Source of the DNA: Teredinibacter purpureus
GTDB taxonomy: Bacteria > Pseudomonadota > Gammaproteobacteria > Pseudomonadales > Cellvibrionaceae
Direction of reading: 5' to 3'
DNA: 64,000 bases
NCBI RefSeq assembly: GCF_014217335.1
Contig: NZ_CP060092.1
Coordinates: forward strand, 17,501 to 81,500
Shown here: positions 55,870 to 64,000 of the stretch, piece by piece
How positions within the stretch are numbered: position 1 is the first letter of the stretch
Layout of the letters: every line of letters starts with the position of its first letter
Translations under genes and position numbers: made by a program
Notes under the pieces: generated by a model
What the model was told of the DNA's origin: nothing
The model's database searches: none
Seen by the model: the letters and a program-made list of their open reading frames with translations, nothing else

Positions 55870-55931
55870 GTATTGACGGGCTACTCCCACAAGCTACATC
55901 ATACCCACCGGCATACATAACAAGGTTAGCC

Positions 55932-56540
55932 ATGAAACGTATTGTATATACCGCAACATTCGGGCTGACCTTTTTATTAAACGCTTGCGCATCGTTAAGT
56001 GAGCAAGAATGTTTAAATGCTGATTGGTCTATGATTGGCCAAGAAGACGCCTCTATAGGTCGTTCGGTCACCACCTTATCGAATCACCGAAAGGCCTGCG
56101 CCAAGGTCAATATCATCCCCAACCAAACTCAATACGAACAGGGATATCAGCGGGGGCTACTACATTACTGTACTTATACTAACGGGCAAACGCTGGCGAG
56201 CAACGGCGGCCATTTTTTCGAGGCATGCTCTGAACCACAGGCCACTGATTTTTTAGCGGGTTTCGAACACGGCCAAAAAATTCATGCGACTAAACAGGCC
56301 GTCGCTACTTTAAAGCGCGAGATTCAAACATTAAATAGCGCGCTAGAAGACTCCCTCCTACAGATTAAGGAACTCGAAGAAACGCTTATACAAGGCGACG
56401 GCAATGAGGGTTCTCGCCGAGACGCTCTCACCGAAATCGATCGACTACAACTCACCGCGAAAGACTCACGCACTGCGCTATTAGCACTAGAGCGCCGCTT
56501 AAAAAGCCAACAACGTTTACTGCAATCTCTCACGCGTTAA
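55932..56540 (+). CDS. DUF2799 lipoprotein with C-terminal coiled coil
   Basis: 202 residues. Lipobox FLLNACAS with Cys17. The DUF2799 core is CLNADWSMIGQEDASIG...HRKACAKVNIIPNQTQYEQGYQRGLLHYC. The C-terminal 85 residues (KREIQTLNSALEDSLLQIKELEETL and following) form a coiled coil, an unusual extension to the family as I know it. Outer-membrane or periplasmic; function unknown. It starts 62 bp after the esterase. Confidence 0.8.
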   Translation: MKRIVYTATFGLTFLLNACASLSEQECLNADWSMIGQEDASIGRSVTTLSNHRKACAKVNIIPNQTQYEQGYQRGLLHYCTYTNGQTLASNGGHFFEACSEPQATDFLAGFEHGQKIHATKQAVATLKREIQTLNSALEDSLLQIKELEETLIQGDGNEGSRRDALTEIDRLQLTAKDSRTALLALERRLKSQQRLLQSLTR

Positions 56541-56623
56541 TACTTATTTTACCCGGTTTTTTTTTGCAAACGCCTTCATCTAATAAACGCTAAATACGCC
56601 CGTTTAAAATAAAATTAACACGA

Positions 56624-56654
56624 AAAAAAACCCGCTATTTCAGCGGGTTTTTTT
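56624..56654. terminator. Bidirectional terminator between the DUF2799 and xylanase genes
   Basis: AAAAAACCCGCT and AGCGGGTTTTTT flank a 5-nt loop, a 12-bp stem with A/T runs on both sides. It ends 18 bp downstream of the xylanase stop. Confidence 0.88.
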
Positions 56655-56672
56655 AACGATAAAGCTTACGTT

Positions 56673-58748
56673 TTATTTAACTCGGCTTGACCTGCGACGC
56701 AGAGAATATCCACATAAAGCTAACAAGAAAAGCATACCGAAATTAAACGAACCGCCTCCGTTATCCGATTCGGATATTTCTGGCCAGATGGTGACGTCAC
56801 CGACTTCGCCATCATTCGCAATATCGTTTAAATTGACCGTCACCGTAACCATTTCCGAGTCACTAAACAATTCATCCATAACAATGACATCAATGGTATA
56901 GCTTGGCGACGTCTCGTAATCCAGTGTCACTCCAGCGGCAACATATAGTTCACCTGAATATGGGTCCAACTCAAATCGTCCGATACCTGTGCCGCCAACT
57001 ATCGTCCAGTTTGTAATATTTGCGTTCTCACCATCGGGATCATCCGCCGTTAAAAACGCGATAGTCGTGCCGTCTAGAATTTCCTCATCAACGGTTACAG
57101 TAGAATTCGAACTATCAATTACAGGGCTTTCGTTAACACCACCAACGTAAGCTCTTAACCACGTTGCTGCAGGCCGGTCATCATCGTCAGCCTCAAGAAT
57201 ATAAGCTTGAGAATCGTTCCGCCAGAGCCCTGGGCGATACCCCCACAAGGTCACACCTTCAACAGATTCGTGTTCCCAAAATAGAGGGAAAATACGCTTA
57301 TAGTCGTTCAGCTGTACCATGTCGGACTCAACAGCGGTGCCTTCTGGGTCACCATCTACATCCATCTCGGTAATCTGAATAGGCAACCCAATTTCCGCTA
57401 GTGAATCAAGTGTTTCTTGTATTTGTGTAGCGCTGACGCGCGTCGAAAATGCATGCGCCTGAACACCAATTACGTCAACTAAACCCTCAGCGTGCAAATC
57501 CACTACCATGGCTTTGTACTCAGCAAGCACACCACCGTTAAGCACGTGGTATTCATTTATCGCGAGTTTCGCTTCTGGGAATCTTTCGCGCGCCATACTA
57601 AACGCAGTCTTCAACCACGCATTATTTGCTGCTCCACCCAGCGCATCGATATAATTACCATTACCTTCACCTGCGGGCGGATCGTTAACCGGTTCATTCG
57701 CAACTTCAACAACGTCAGCGTCAGGGTAACGCTCTGCAACGGCATCAAACCATTCCGTTATTTCTGCTAACTGCTCTTCTTGAGTAAGGCTTTCTATCCA
57801 GTCCGGCTGCTGGTTTCCCCAGACAAGAACATGCAAACGGAAGATCATACCGTTATCTTTCGCTAATTTGTATGCAGTGTCCAACGCGTCCCAATTCATC
57901 GTATCGCGCGTGGCCTCAACAGAGCCCCACTTACCTGCATTCCCCGGCGTAACCTGATTAAAATAATACGAGAAATATTTACCTTGGGAGGGTTCGTACG
58001 CACTACCTAAATATTTTGACTGTCCTTCGGCCATTGGAGGAGTTGGATCTTTGGGCGGTTTACCTGACGCCACACGACCCGCATCCAAATCACCCACGGT
58101 AAACAAATCACCGCTTAACCCAAATACAAATTTATCGACCCAAAGCCCATCTTCACGAGCACCGTAGCTAAATGTTTGAGTGAGTGCGCCGTCTTCAACC
58201 ACGGCACTAACACCGCACCCCCCCCAAGTGGTCATATTGACCCACTTAAACGTTTCATGAATACTGGCAGACCCGTTATCAACAACCTCTACACCATCTT
58301 CAATATTAATAGCACCAACAACGGCATTTTCATCGTCAAACCCCACTCCGGCAACACCATTACAGTTTCTCCAATCGTCATCAACGGTAGGATCCTTTTC
58401 ACCAAAGAAAGGGTTGCCAAAAAAGAAGCTATCATCGGAATACGTATCTGCACCGTTCGCTACCCTAGCGTATACCGTGTATTCGCCTGCTCGCGGAAAG
58501 GTCACGGTAAAAACAGATACCCGCGCATCAGTCGCTGGGCGAGAAGTAATTTGCCCCTCTGTATCACTCCAATCTGAAGTCGGATACATGGAAGTAACTG
58601 ATGTTTCGGTGTCCGTTTCCGTCGCGAAATCAGCACCAAGTGCACCGTTTTCCGCTTCAATAACAATTGGAGCCACGCCGGACTGTGCATGAACAACTGA
58701 CGCAAAGGTTAAGCCTAGAGCGCCCGCGATGGATAGTAATGCTTTCAT
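56673..58748 (-). CDS. GH10 endo-xylanase with N-terminal CBM, cadherin-like domain and GlyGly-CTERM tail
   Basis: 691 residues from ATG 58748 (MKALLSIAGALG signal peptide; GGGAG upstream). The earlier in-frame ATG at 58781 lies across an operator-like palindrome. Domains: CBM6/35-like beta domain about 25-220 (IVIEAENGALGADF); GH10 catalytic domain about 240-535 with acid/base Glu352 in ANEPVND and nucleophile Glu461 in ITEMDV; cadherin-like domain about 540-650; tail with GGG at 664-666, a hydrophobic helix and RRRSSR, a GlyGly-CTERM sorting signal processed by rhombosortase. Exported, probably surface-attached. Endo-acting on xylan by family. Confidence 0.92.
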   Translation of the reverse strand: MKALLSIAGALGLTFASVVHAQSGVAPIVIEAENGALGADFATETDTETSVTSMYPTSDWSDTEGQITSRPATDARVSVFTVTFPRAGEYTVYARVANGADTYSDDSFFFGNPFFGEKDPTVDDDWRNCNGVAGVGFDDENAVVGAINIEDGVEVVDNGSASIHETFKWVNMTTWGGCGVSAVVEDGALTQTFSYGAREDGLWVDKFVFGLSGDLFTVGDLDAGRVASGKPPKDPTPPMAEGQSKYLGSAYEPSQGKYFSYYFNQVTPGNAGKWGSVEATRDTMNWDALDTAYKLAKDNGMIFRLHVLVWGNQQPDWIESLTQEEQLAEITEWFDAVAERYPDADVVEVANEPVNDPPAGEGNGNYIDALGGAANNAWLKTAFSMARERFPEAKLAINEYHVLNGGVLAEYKAMVVDLHAEGLVDVIGVQAHAFSTRVSATQIQETLDSLAEIGLPIQITEMDVDGDPEGTAVESDMVQLNDYKRIFPLFWEHESVEGVTLWGYRPGLWRNDSQAYILEADDDDRPAATWLRAYVGGVNESPVIDSSNSTVTVDEEILDGTTIAFLTADDPDGENANITNWTIVGGTGIGRFELDPYSGELYVAAGVTLDYETSPSYTIDVIVMDELFSDSEMVTVTVNLNDIANDGEVGDVTIWPEISESDNGGGSFNFGMLFLLALCGYSLRRRSSRVK

Positions 58749-58762
58749 TTTATCTCCCATGT

Positions 58763-58778
58763 CAAGCGGTAACGCTTG
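58763..58778. promoter_or_regulatory. Operator-like palindrome at the xylanase 5' end
   Basis: CAAGCGGTAACGCTTG is a 6-4-6 inverted repeat, 14 bp before the chosen ATG at 58748. It has the form of a LacI-family or similar sugar-responsive operator. No regulator gene is nearby. Confidence 0.5.
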
Positions 58779-59297
58779 CATTATTATTTTCTATTGTACT
58801 TTGGAGTGCGTATAAATCGTCGAGACTTATAAGACGATTGCAGAAGAAATACTCTCCCGACTTATCAAAGTCAAGCCCTGCATTTTGGCGGCAAGATTGA
58901 CTTGTTGTCGCTTCGACGATAAGTTACTCTCTGACTACGAATTGGTCAATACCTTATTCGGCTGTCAGGGGCTATTCAAGACACCCCGCCGACCGAACAA
59001 ACTAAAAATTACAGATTATTTGGCGTAATTTTTTGACCGCCGACAAACATTTTTTTCAGAACCATAATAGCAAAGCATAAACTGAGCAAATTTTTTAGCA
59101 TCGAAGAGGTGATTGAGCCACATCAAAAAGCGACTCATAATTTCCTACGAGGAATTTGCGTTGGGGAGTAACGTATTACGAAAAGTTGGGCATTATGGCG
59201 TTAAGCCAACACATTCACTCAAATGATGTAATTCGATCCGACACACTTGTAGATTTCAACTCAATTAATAATTTATAAAAAGTAAGAGAGTTTTACC
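58779..59297. other. Divergent promoter region, xylanase and TonB receptor
   Basis: About 520 bp without a gene, AT-rich near 59000-59110. TGGCGTTAAGCCA (59196-59208), an imperfect palindrome, lies about 90 bp before the receptor gene and may be an operator. No clear -35/-10 pair was seen. Confidence 0.4.
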
Positions 59298-62200
59298 ATG
59301 AACCGAAAATTGCGCAATTCACATACTAAAGTGGGCTTTGGTCTAGCGTCTTCGCTGGTTGTGTTAGCTGGAGCATTGGCTTCTCACGCAGCCACAGCGC
59401 AGGATGCAACCGTTGCACCGGATACCACGCTAACGGAAGAGATTATTGTTACCGGTACTCGGGCTAACTTACAAAATGCTCAGGATATCAAACGCGAAGC
59501 TGACACCTTTGTCGATGCTTTATCCGCAGAAGATATAGGCTCCCTGCCTGACCGAAGTGTTTTGGAAGCCTTGCAGCGATTACCTGGCGTGTCCATTGAG
59601 CGCTTTGCTGGGCCGGATGATCCAGACCACTTTAGCGTGGAAGGCTCTGGCGCACTTATTCGAGGCATGACACAAACTCGATCTGAATTCAACGGTCGCG
59701 ACTCTTTTACTGCAAGCTCCGGTCGAGGGCTTTCGTTCCAAGATGTATCTCCCGAACTTATGGGCGGAGTAGATGTTTATAAGAATCAAACCGCCGATAT
59801 GATAGAAGGCGGAATCGGCGGCACCATTACACTGCGTACACGCAAACCCTTTGACAGCGCCAATCGCCAAATGGCCTTTAACATAGATTATTCCTATGGC
59901 GACAAAGCCGAACAATGGAGTCCCACCGTATCGGGCCTGTTTAGCGACCGCTGGGAAACGGCCGCAGGCGAGTTTGGCTTTCTTATCAGTGTTGCCGACT
60001 CCCAACTTTATGGCGAATCTCATGGCATTCAAAGTGATGCCTACTCGCAGTATTATGCAGAAAACCTTAATGACGAAAGCAACGCAAATTATTCCTATAG
60101 CCGATTATGGGAAAGCGGCATATTGCCAGGCGCAGAACGCTTCGTTGAAGGGGCTGCGATAGATGAACGCCCCACGGTATGGATGCCTAACTCCGCAAAC
60201 TTAACGCAAAAATATGATGATCGTAAGCGGCAAGGCCTTACGACCTCAATGCAATGGCAAAACCTCGATGAAACGATTCGCGTTACAGGCGAGTATATAC
60301 GCTCAGACTCAAACCTAACGTGGGATGAGAACGCTATTAAATACCAGGGTGGCTACCCTCTTAATTCTGGCAATCTTCGCTCTGCCCCGCTAGATGGAAC
60401 CTCTATCACCTTCGATGATGATGGTGTTTTTCAAAGCGGTACCTTAAAGTTTGTTGAGTGGCTGCAATCGGGTAACGGTGATCACGCACCTGGCAGCGGT
60501 ACTAGTGGTTATCAATTCGGCGCCAAGGTTCAACCGGATTCGCGCGTTGTCATTACCGAGTCGCTAGTCGAAGACATGTCATTAAATGCAGAATGGCAGC
60601 CGACCGACAAACTTGAACTTAGCTTCGATTATCAGTATATCCAAGCTGAATCGTCACAGGATGACATCTGGTTAATGCTCGGCACGTTTGCCGGTCAAGA
60701 GTTCGATATCAGTGGCGACACACCAACACTCACATTCATTGAACCCTGGTTCGGCCACCGAGATGCCAACCGTACCGATTTTTACCGGGATTATCCCGGT
60801 TTCAGCGACGACCCTGAAGGCGACGCCAACTACTTTCAAGATCCAAACAACTATTTTTGGCGCGCAGCCATGGATCACTACGAACGCTCGGAAGGTGTCT
60901 CTGCCGCAATGCGTATCGACGGCACTTACCATTTCAACGACGAACATTTGATCAAGTCGGTTTCCGCCGGTGTTCGCTATGCCGATCGCGAGCAAATTGT
61001 TCGTCGTACCAGCTACAACTGGAATTCTGTTGCTCCGGAATGGTCCAGTGCTGCTCGTGCAGGCTGGGTTATGGACGAAGAGTACGCGTCTCAATACCAG
61101 TATTTGGAATACACCGACTGGTCTGATTTCCACGGCGGCGATGCATTCCACGTAGAGGGCAATCAAACGATTCACCCCAGCGGTGAATTCGTTCGCATGC
61201 TTATGGGGGCAAACCCAGAACGCGAACTCATTGTCTCTCGTGATTCCGAAAACAACCCTGTAGGTGCATGGGAAGAGGAACGCCTACCAGCACGCAGCGG
61301 CGTAGACACCGAATACGGCCTCTTCACTCCCGGTGATATTAGTTATACCCGCGAACAAAACGAAGCGTTTTACATGCGCCTAGATTTTGCCGGTGACGAA
61401 GATTTACGCTTCTCCGGTAACGTCGGTTTCCGTTATGCCACACTGACCCGCCAAGCAGATGGCGCAGTGGTATATCCAGACCTCATTCCACAGCATGCAG
61501 CACCTGCCGATATTGACATTCCACTCACGAGCGCTAGCGTAATCAGCTACCTAGACCAGCAGGTTGCCAATGGTATTTTCCCTGATATTACAGCCGCTAG
61601 AGGCGATGCTATTAATCAGTGGGTTGGTGAAGAGTCAAACTACCTTAGCGACGACGACCGAAATTACGGCAACAATGCTGAGCTCCCAACGGCCGCTAAA
61701 ACCGAGTTCAAGCTGTTTTTACCCAGTTTCAACTTAAAGCTAGAGCTCACTGACGACTTAATAAGCCGTTTTGCCATATCAAGAGCCGCAGCCTATCCGG
61801 ACCTTGGTGATGTTAGGAACCGTGTCAGTATTGGCACGCTGAATACACTTGCAAGCACTCGCCTTACCGACCTTGAACCCCTCGAAAACGGTGACCCAAG
61901 CCCTTATGAAGGGATGATCGATACCGTTTCTGTCCGAGGCTGGACCGGCGGAGGCGGCAATCCTTTCCTTAAACCTATGATGTCTACGCAATATGATATA
62001 TCGCTGGAGTGGTACTTCTCTGATGTTGGCCAGCTCAGTGGTACGTTATTCCATAAAAACCTAGACGACTATTTTGTAAAAGGCTCGAATTACCAATACA
62101 TCACCAACCCTCTTTCAAATGTTACGCAACTGGTAGACGTTGACAGCACCATCAATGGCGGCAATGCCAAAATGGACGGTTTTGAACTGTCTTACCAACA

Positions 62201-62702
62201 GTTCTTTGAAGGTAAGTTTGAAGGCTTTGGAGTACAAGCTACCTACACCTACATTGACGCTAGCGGCGTTCCCAACAACCAAATTGAGTTTGAAGAAGAG
62301 GTTGCGAGAGACTCGCTAGATAATTTCAACGACACAGGTATTCGCGTTAGCTTAGACAGTATTCCTTTACAGGGGCAATCAAAAGAAACCGCTAACCTTG
62401 CGGGTATTTTTGAAAAGGACGGCTGGAACGCTCGCCTTGCTTACAACTGGCGATCAAGATACCTACTAACCACTCGCGATGTTATCAGTAAAGCGCCACT
62501 CTTTTACGATGACCACGGTCAACTAGACGGCTCAGTTTTCTATAATGTAACGGATTCGCTTACCGTAGGTGTTCAAGCCACAAATCTTACCGACTCCCAG
62601 TCCAAAACCATTATGGTTTTGAATAACGAAATGCTGGAAGCTGGTCGTTCTTGGTTTGTCTCCGACCGCCGAATCGCATTAGTCGTGAAGGGCAACTTCT
62701 AA
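59298..62702 (+). CDS. Carbohydrate-type TonB-dependent receptor, candidate xylo-oligosaccharide transporter
   Basis: 1134 residues, larger than siderophore receptors. Signal peptide to about residue 36 (LASHAATAQD). TonB box region LTEEIIVTGTRANLQNAQDIKREADTFVDALSAEDIGSLPDRSVLEALQRLPGV is the form seen in TonB receptors of the CAZyme loci in Xanthomonas, Caulobacter and Cellvibrionaceae. Plug motifs IRGMTQTRSEFNGRD and ELMGGVDVYKNQTADMIEGGIGGTITLRT. Ends in Phe. Next to a GH10 xylanase and followed by a CBM lipoprotein, xylan fragment uptake is the best guess. Confidence 0.87.
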   Translation: MNRKLRNSHTKVGFGLASSLVVLAGALASHAATAQDATVAPDTTLTEEIIVTGTRANLQNAQDIKREADTFVDALSAEDIGSLPDRSVLEALQRLPGVSIERFAGPDDPDHFSVEGSGALIRGMTQTRSEFNGRDSFTASSGRGLSFQDVSPELMGGVDVYKNQTADMIEGGIGGTITLRTRKPFDSANRQMAFNIDYSYGDKAEQWSPTVSGLFSDRWETAAGEFGFLISVADSQLYGESHGIQSDAYSQYYAENLNDESNANYSYSRLWESGILPGAERFVEGAAIDERPTVWMPNSANLTQKYDDRKRQGLTTSMQWQNLDETIRVTGEYIRSDSNLTWDENAIKYQGGYPLNSGNLRSAPLDGTSITFDDDGVFQSGTLKFVEWLQSGNGDHAPGSGTSGYQFGAKVQPDSRVVITESLVEDMSLNAEWQPTDKLELSFDYQYIQAESSQDDIWLMLGTFAGQEFDISGDTPTLTFIEPWFGHRDANRTDFYRDYPGFSDDPEGDANYFQDPNNYFWRAAMDHYERSEGVSAAMRIDGTYHFNDEHLIKSVSAGVRYADREQIVRRTSYNWNSVAPEWSSAARAGWVMDEEYASQYQYLEYTDWSDFHGGDAFHVEGNQTIHPSGEFVRMLMGANPERELIVSRDSENNPVGAWEEERLPARSGVDTEYGLFTPGDISYTREQNEAFYMRLDFAGDEDLRFSGNVGFRYATLTRQADGAVVYPDLIPQHAAPADIDIPLTSASVISYLDQQVANGIFPDITAARGDAINQWVGEESNYLSDDDRNYGNNAELPTAAKTEFKLFLPSFNLKLELTDDLISRFAISRAAAYPDLGDVRNRVSIGTLNTLASTRLTDLEPLENGDPSPYEGMIDTVSVRGWTGGGGNPFLKPMMSTQYDISLEWYFSDVGQLSGTLFHKNLDDYFVKGSNYQYITNPLSNVTQLVDVDSTINGGNAKMDGFELSYQQFFEGKFEGFGVQATYTYIDASGVPNNQIEFEEEVARDSLDNFNDTGIRVSLDSIPLQGQSKETANLAGIFEKDGWNARLAYNWRSRYLLTTRDVISKAPLFYDDHGQLDGSVFYNVTDSLTVGVQATNLTDSQSKTIMVLNNEMLEAGRSWFVSDRRIALVVKGNF

Positions 62703-62720
62703 GACAGAAAGGTAAAACAT

Positions 62721-62743
62721 GAGGCGTTTAAAAAAAACGCCTC
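62721..62743 (+). repeat. Hairpin between the TonB receptor and the CBM lipoprotein gene
   Basis: GAGGCGTTT and AAACGCCTC pair in a 9-bp stem around a 5-A loop, with no T-run after it. It lies 19 bp after the receptor stop and may reduce read-through or protect the upstream mRNA. Confidence 0.55.
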
Positions 62744-62902
62744 TAGAATTTGAGAATGTACTCGCTGGAAAACGCGTTATGGCCATCGACTTTTCGCCTC
62801 AGAGGTGTTTTCGATATACAACCCAGAGACGCTGGGCATCAGCCTAAAAAAGTAGGCGAGTACATTAAAACAATAAGTAGATAAAATTTTACGAGGTTCA
62901 AT

Positions 62903-64000
62903 ATGTTGAACATTAATCGAATTAAAGACCTATCCAAAGGGTTACTCTTTGGCAGTTCTCTTATAATGCTAACCGCTTGTGGCGGAGATAAACTTGGCTT
63001 CGGTGCTAACTACGACTCACCTTTTGTTGAGCCTACAGCGGTGCCAGAACCAACACCAGCGGCCACTCCATCGCCAACACCGGAGCCAACACCAACACCA
63101 GAACCTACTCCCGAACCCGCCGGAGATAATCTACTCCTGAACGGCGATCTAGAACTAGGCGATGGAGATGATTTTACCAACTGGGGCAAATGGAATGGCG
63201 CCGAGAGCATAACAGCAGTAACAGATGACACCTGTGGCGGACGAGGCATGCAAGCTGTTGGCGCAGGCGGCAACGCTTGGGATACTCAACTAGGCAGCGA
63301 CGCCATAACTACAGTCGTAGGTACAAATTACACCGCTTCCATGTGGATAAAAGGCGATGTTGCCGACGGTACGGTTCGCTTCTCTACCAGCAGTGATGCT
63401 GGCGCTCAATATCAAGCCGATCAAACCATTACGACTGAGTGGCAACAAATTAGTTGGACCTTCACCGCTAATGATGTGGCGACAACGTTAGTGCTAGATC
63501 TGGGAGCCTCCGCCGTAACCTACACAATCGACGATATAGCATTCGCGCAAGGTCAATCTGCCGTTATCAGTGCCTGCCCTGCTGTTGTCGCAAATCCCGA
63601 CAACCTGCTCCTGAATGGCAACTTGGAGCTAGGTGATTCTGAAAACTTCACCAACTGGGGTAAATGGAATGGCGGTGACAACCTAACAACCGTAACGACC
63701 AATAGCTGCAGCGGGCGCGGCCTACAAGCCGTTGGCGCTGGTAGCAACGCTTGGGATGTACAGTTTGTTAGCGATGTCGTAACCACTGTCGTCGGTACCG
63801 ATTACACGGCTTCTATGTGGATAAAAGGCAACGCCGCTGACGGTATCGTTCGCTTCTCTACCAATGCTGCCGCTGGCGCACTTTACGGTGGAGATGAAAC
63901 CATTGGCACTGATTGGCAAAAAATCACATGGACCTTTACCGCTAATGATGTGGAAACTCGCTTAGTGCTCGACCTTGGAGTATCCGCTGTCACCTACACC
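62903..64000 (+). CDS. Lipoprotein with tandem CBM repeats, 3' end outside the window
   Basis: Frame open from ATG 62903 to the window end (366 codons). ACGAGG lies 8 bp upstream. A lipoprotein signal (MLNINRIKDLSKGLLFGSSLIMLTACGG, Cys26) is followed by a Pro/Thr/Glu linker (residues about 44-73). Two near-identical modules then begin LLLNGDLELGD (63131) and LLLNGNLELGD (63605), 474 bp (158 codons) apart, of the CBM4/9/22-like type (NWGKWNG, YTASMWIKG, WTFTANDV). A catalytic domain, possibly GH10, may follow outside. Surface attachment through the lipid is inferred. Confidence 0.82.
   Translation, partial: MLNINRIKDLSKGLLFGSSLIMLTACGGDKLGFGANYDSPFVEPTAVPEPTPAATPSPTPEPTPTPEPTPEPAGDNLLLNGDLELGDGDDFTNWGKWNGAESITAVTDDTCGGRGMQAVGAGGNAWDTQLGSDAITTVVGTNYTASMWIKGDVADGTVRFSTSSDAGAQYQADQTITTEWQQISWTFTANDVATTLVLDLGASAVTYTIDDIAFAQGQSAVISACPAVVANPDNLLLNGNLELGDSENFTNWGKWNGGDNLTTVTTNSCSGRGLQAVGAGSNAWDVQFVSDVVTTVVGTDYTASMWIKGNAADGIVRFSTNAAAGALYGGDETIGTDWQKITWTFTANDVETRLVLDLGVSAVTYT

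Overview
The window looks like the chromosome of a marine, polysaccharide-degrading gammaproteobacterium of the Cellvibrionaceae type (Saccharophagus/Teredinibacter-like). The evidence is the protein content: a secreted GH10 xylanase with a GlyGly-CTERM tail, a very large carbohydrate-type TonB-dependent receptor, a multi-module CBM lipoprotein, a Pseudomonas-like minor pilin operon, and the tyrS / M23 peptidase / anmK neighbourhood known from pseudomonads. The assignment is by gene content only. I saw no rRNA, tRNA, CRISPR array, insertion sequence or prophage.

Layout. (1) 1-4.1 kb: galactose use, with galT (cut by the window edge), galK and a convergent SGLT-type sodium/sugar symporter whose upstream region carries a perfect 18-bp LacI/GalR-type palindrome. 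(2) 4.1-5.2 kb: no protein gene, but a promoter, several hairpins and a strong terminator outline a possible ~215-nt small RNA. (3) 5.2-6.2 kb: a secreted alpha/beta-hydrolase esterase. (4) 6.2-14.5 kb, minus strand: type IV pilus minor pilin/adhesin operon fimT-pilV-pilW-pilX-pilY1-pilE. (5) 15.2-24.3 kb: a Fur-boxed haem-uptake locus resembling Porphyromonas/Bacteroides hmuYRSTUV (TonB receptor, HmuY-like lipoprotein, ExbB-like protein, DUF2149 protein, CobN-like HmuS), plus two small uncharacterised genes that diverge from a Fur box. (6) 24.4-40.7 kb: a catecholate siderophore cluster with an MFS protein, PPTase, entC-entE-entB, a C-A-T NRPS, entA, and a second NRPS of unusual order TubC-C-A-T-E-C-T with no thioesterase. 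(7) 40.9-47.1 kb: a second iron-uptake group (TonB receptor, DUF3325, DUF3649, PepSY membrane protein, a lipoprotein and a PiuC hydroxylase) with Fur-box-like sites. (8) 47.3-53.8 kb: diguanylate cyclase, tyrS, M23 endopeptidase, anmK and an SRAP protein. (9) 53.9-64 kb: sialate O-acetylesterase-family enzyme, DUF2799 lipoprotein, GH10 xylanase, a 1134-residue TonB receptor and a tandem-CBM lipoprotein running off the end.

How it fits together. From 15 to 47 kb the theme is iron: haem capture and probably dechelation, synthesis and export of a DHB-containing siderophore, then receptor and membrane-reductase-like genes. Fur-type palindromes stand before the main transcription units. The siderophore assembly line should start with DHB (EntC/B/A), activated by EntE onto the EntB carrier domain and passed to a module whose specificity residues look right for a basic amino acid. 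The second NRPS then adds at least one residue, which is epimerised. Its last module has a condensation and a carrier domain but no adenylation or thioesterase domain, so product and release cannot be read from known enterobactin/turnerbactin-type lines. The 54-64 kb region looks like an acetylated-xylan use locus.
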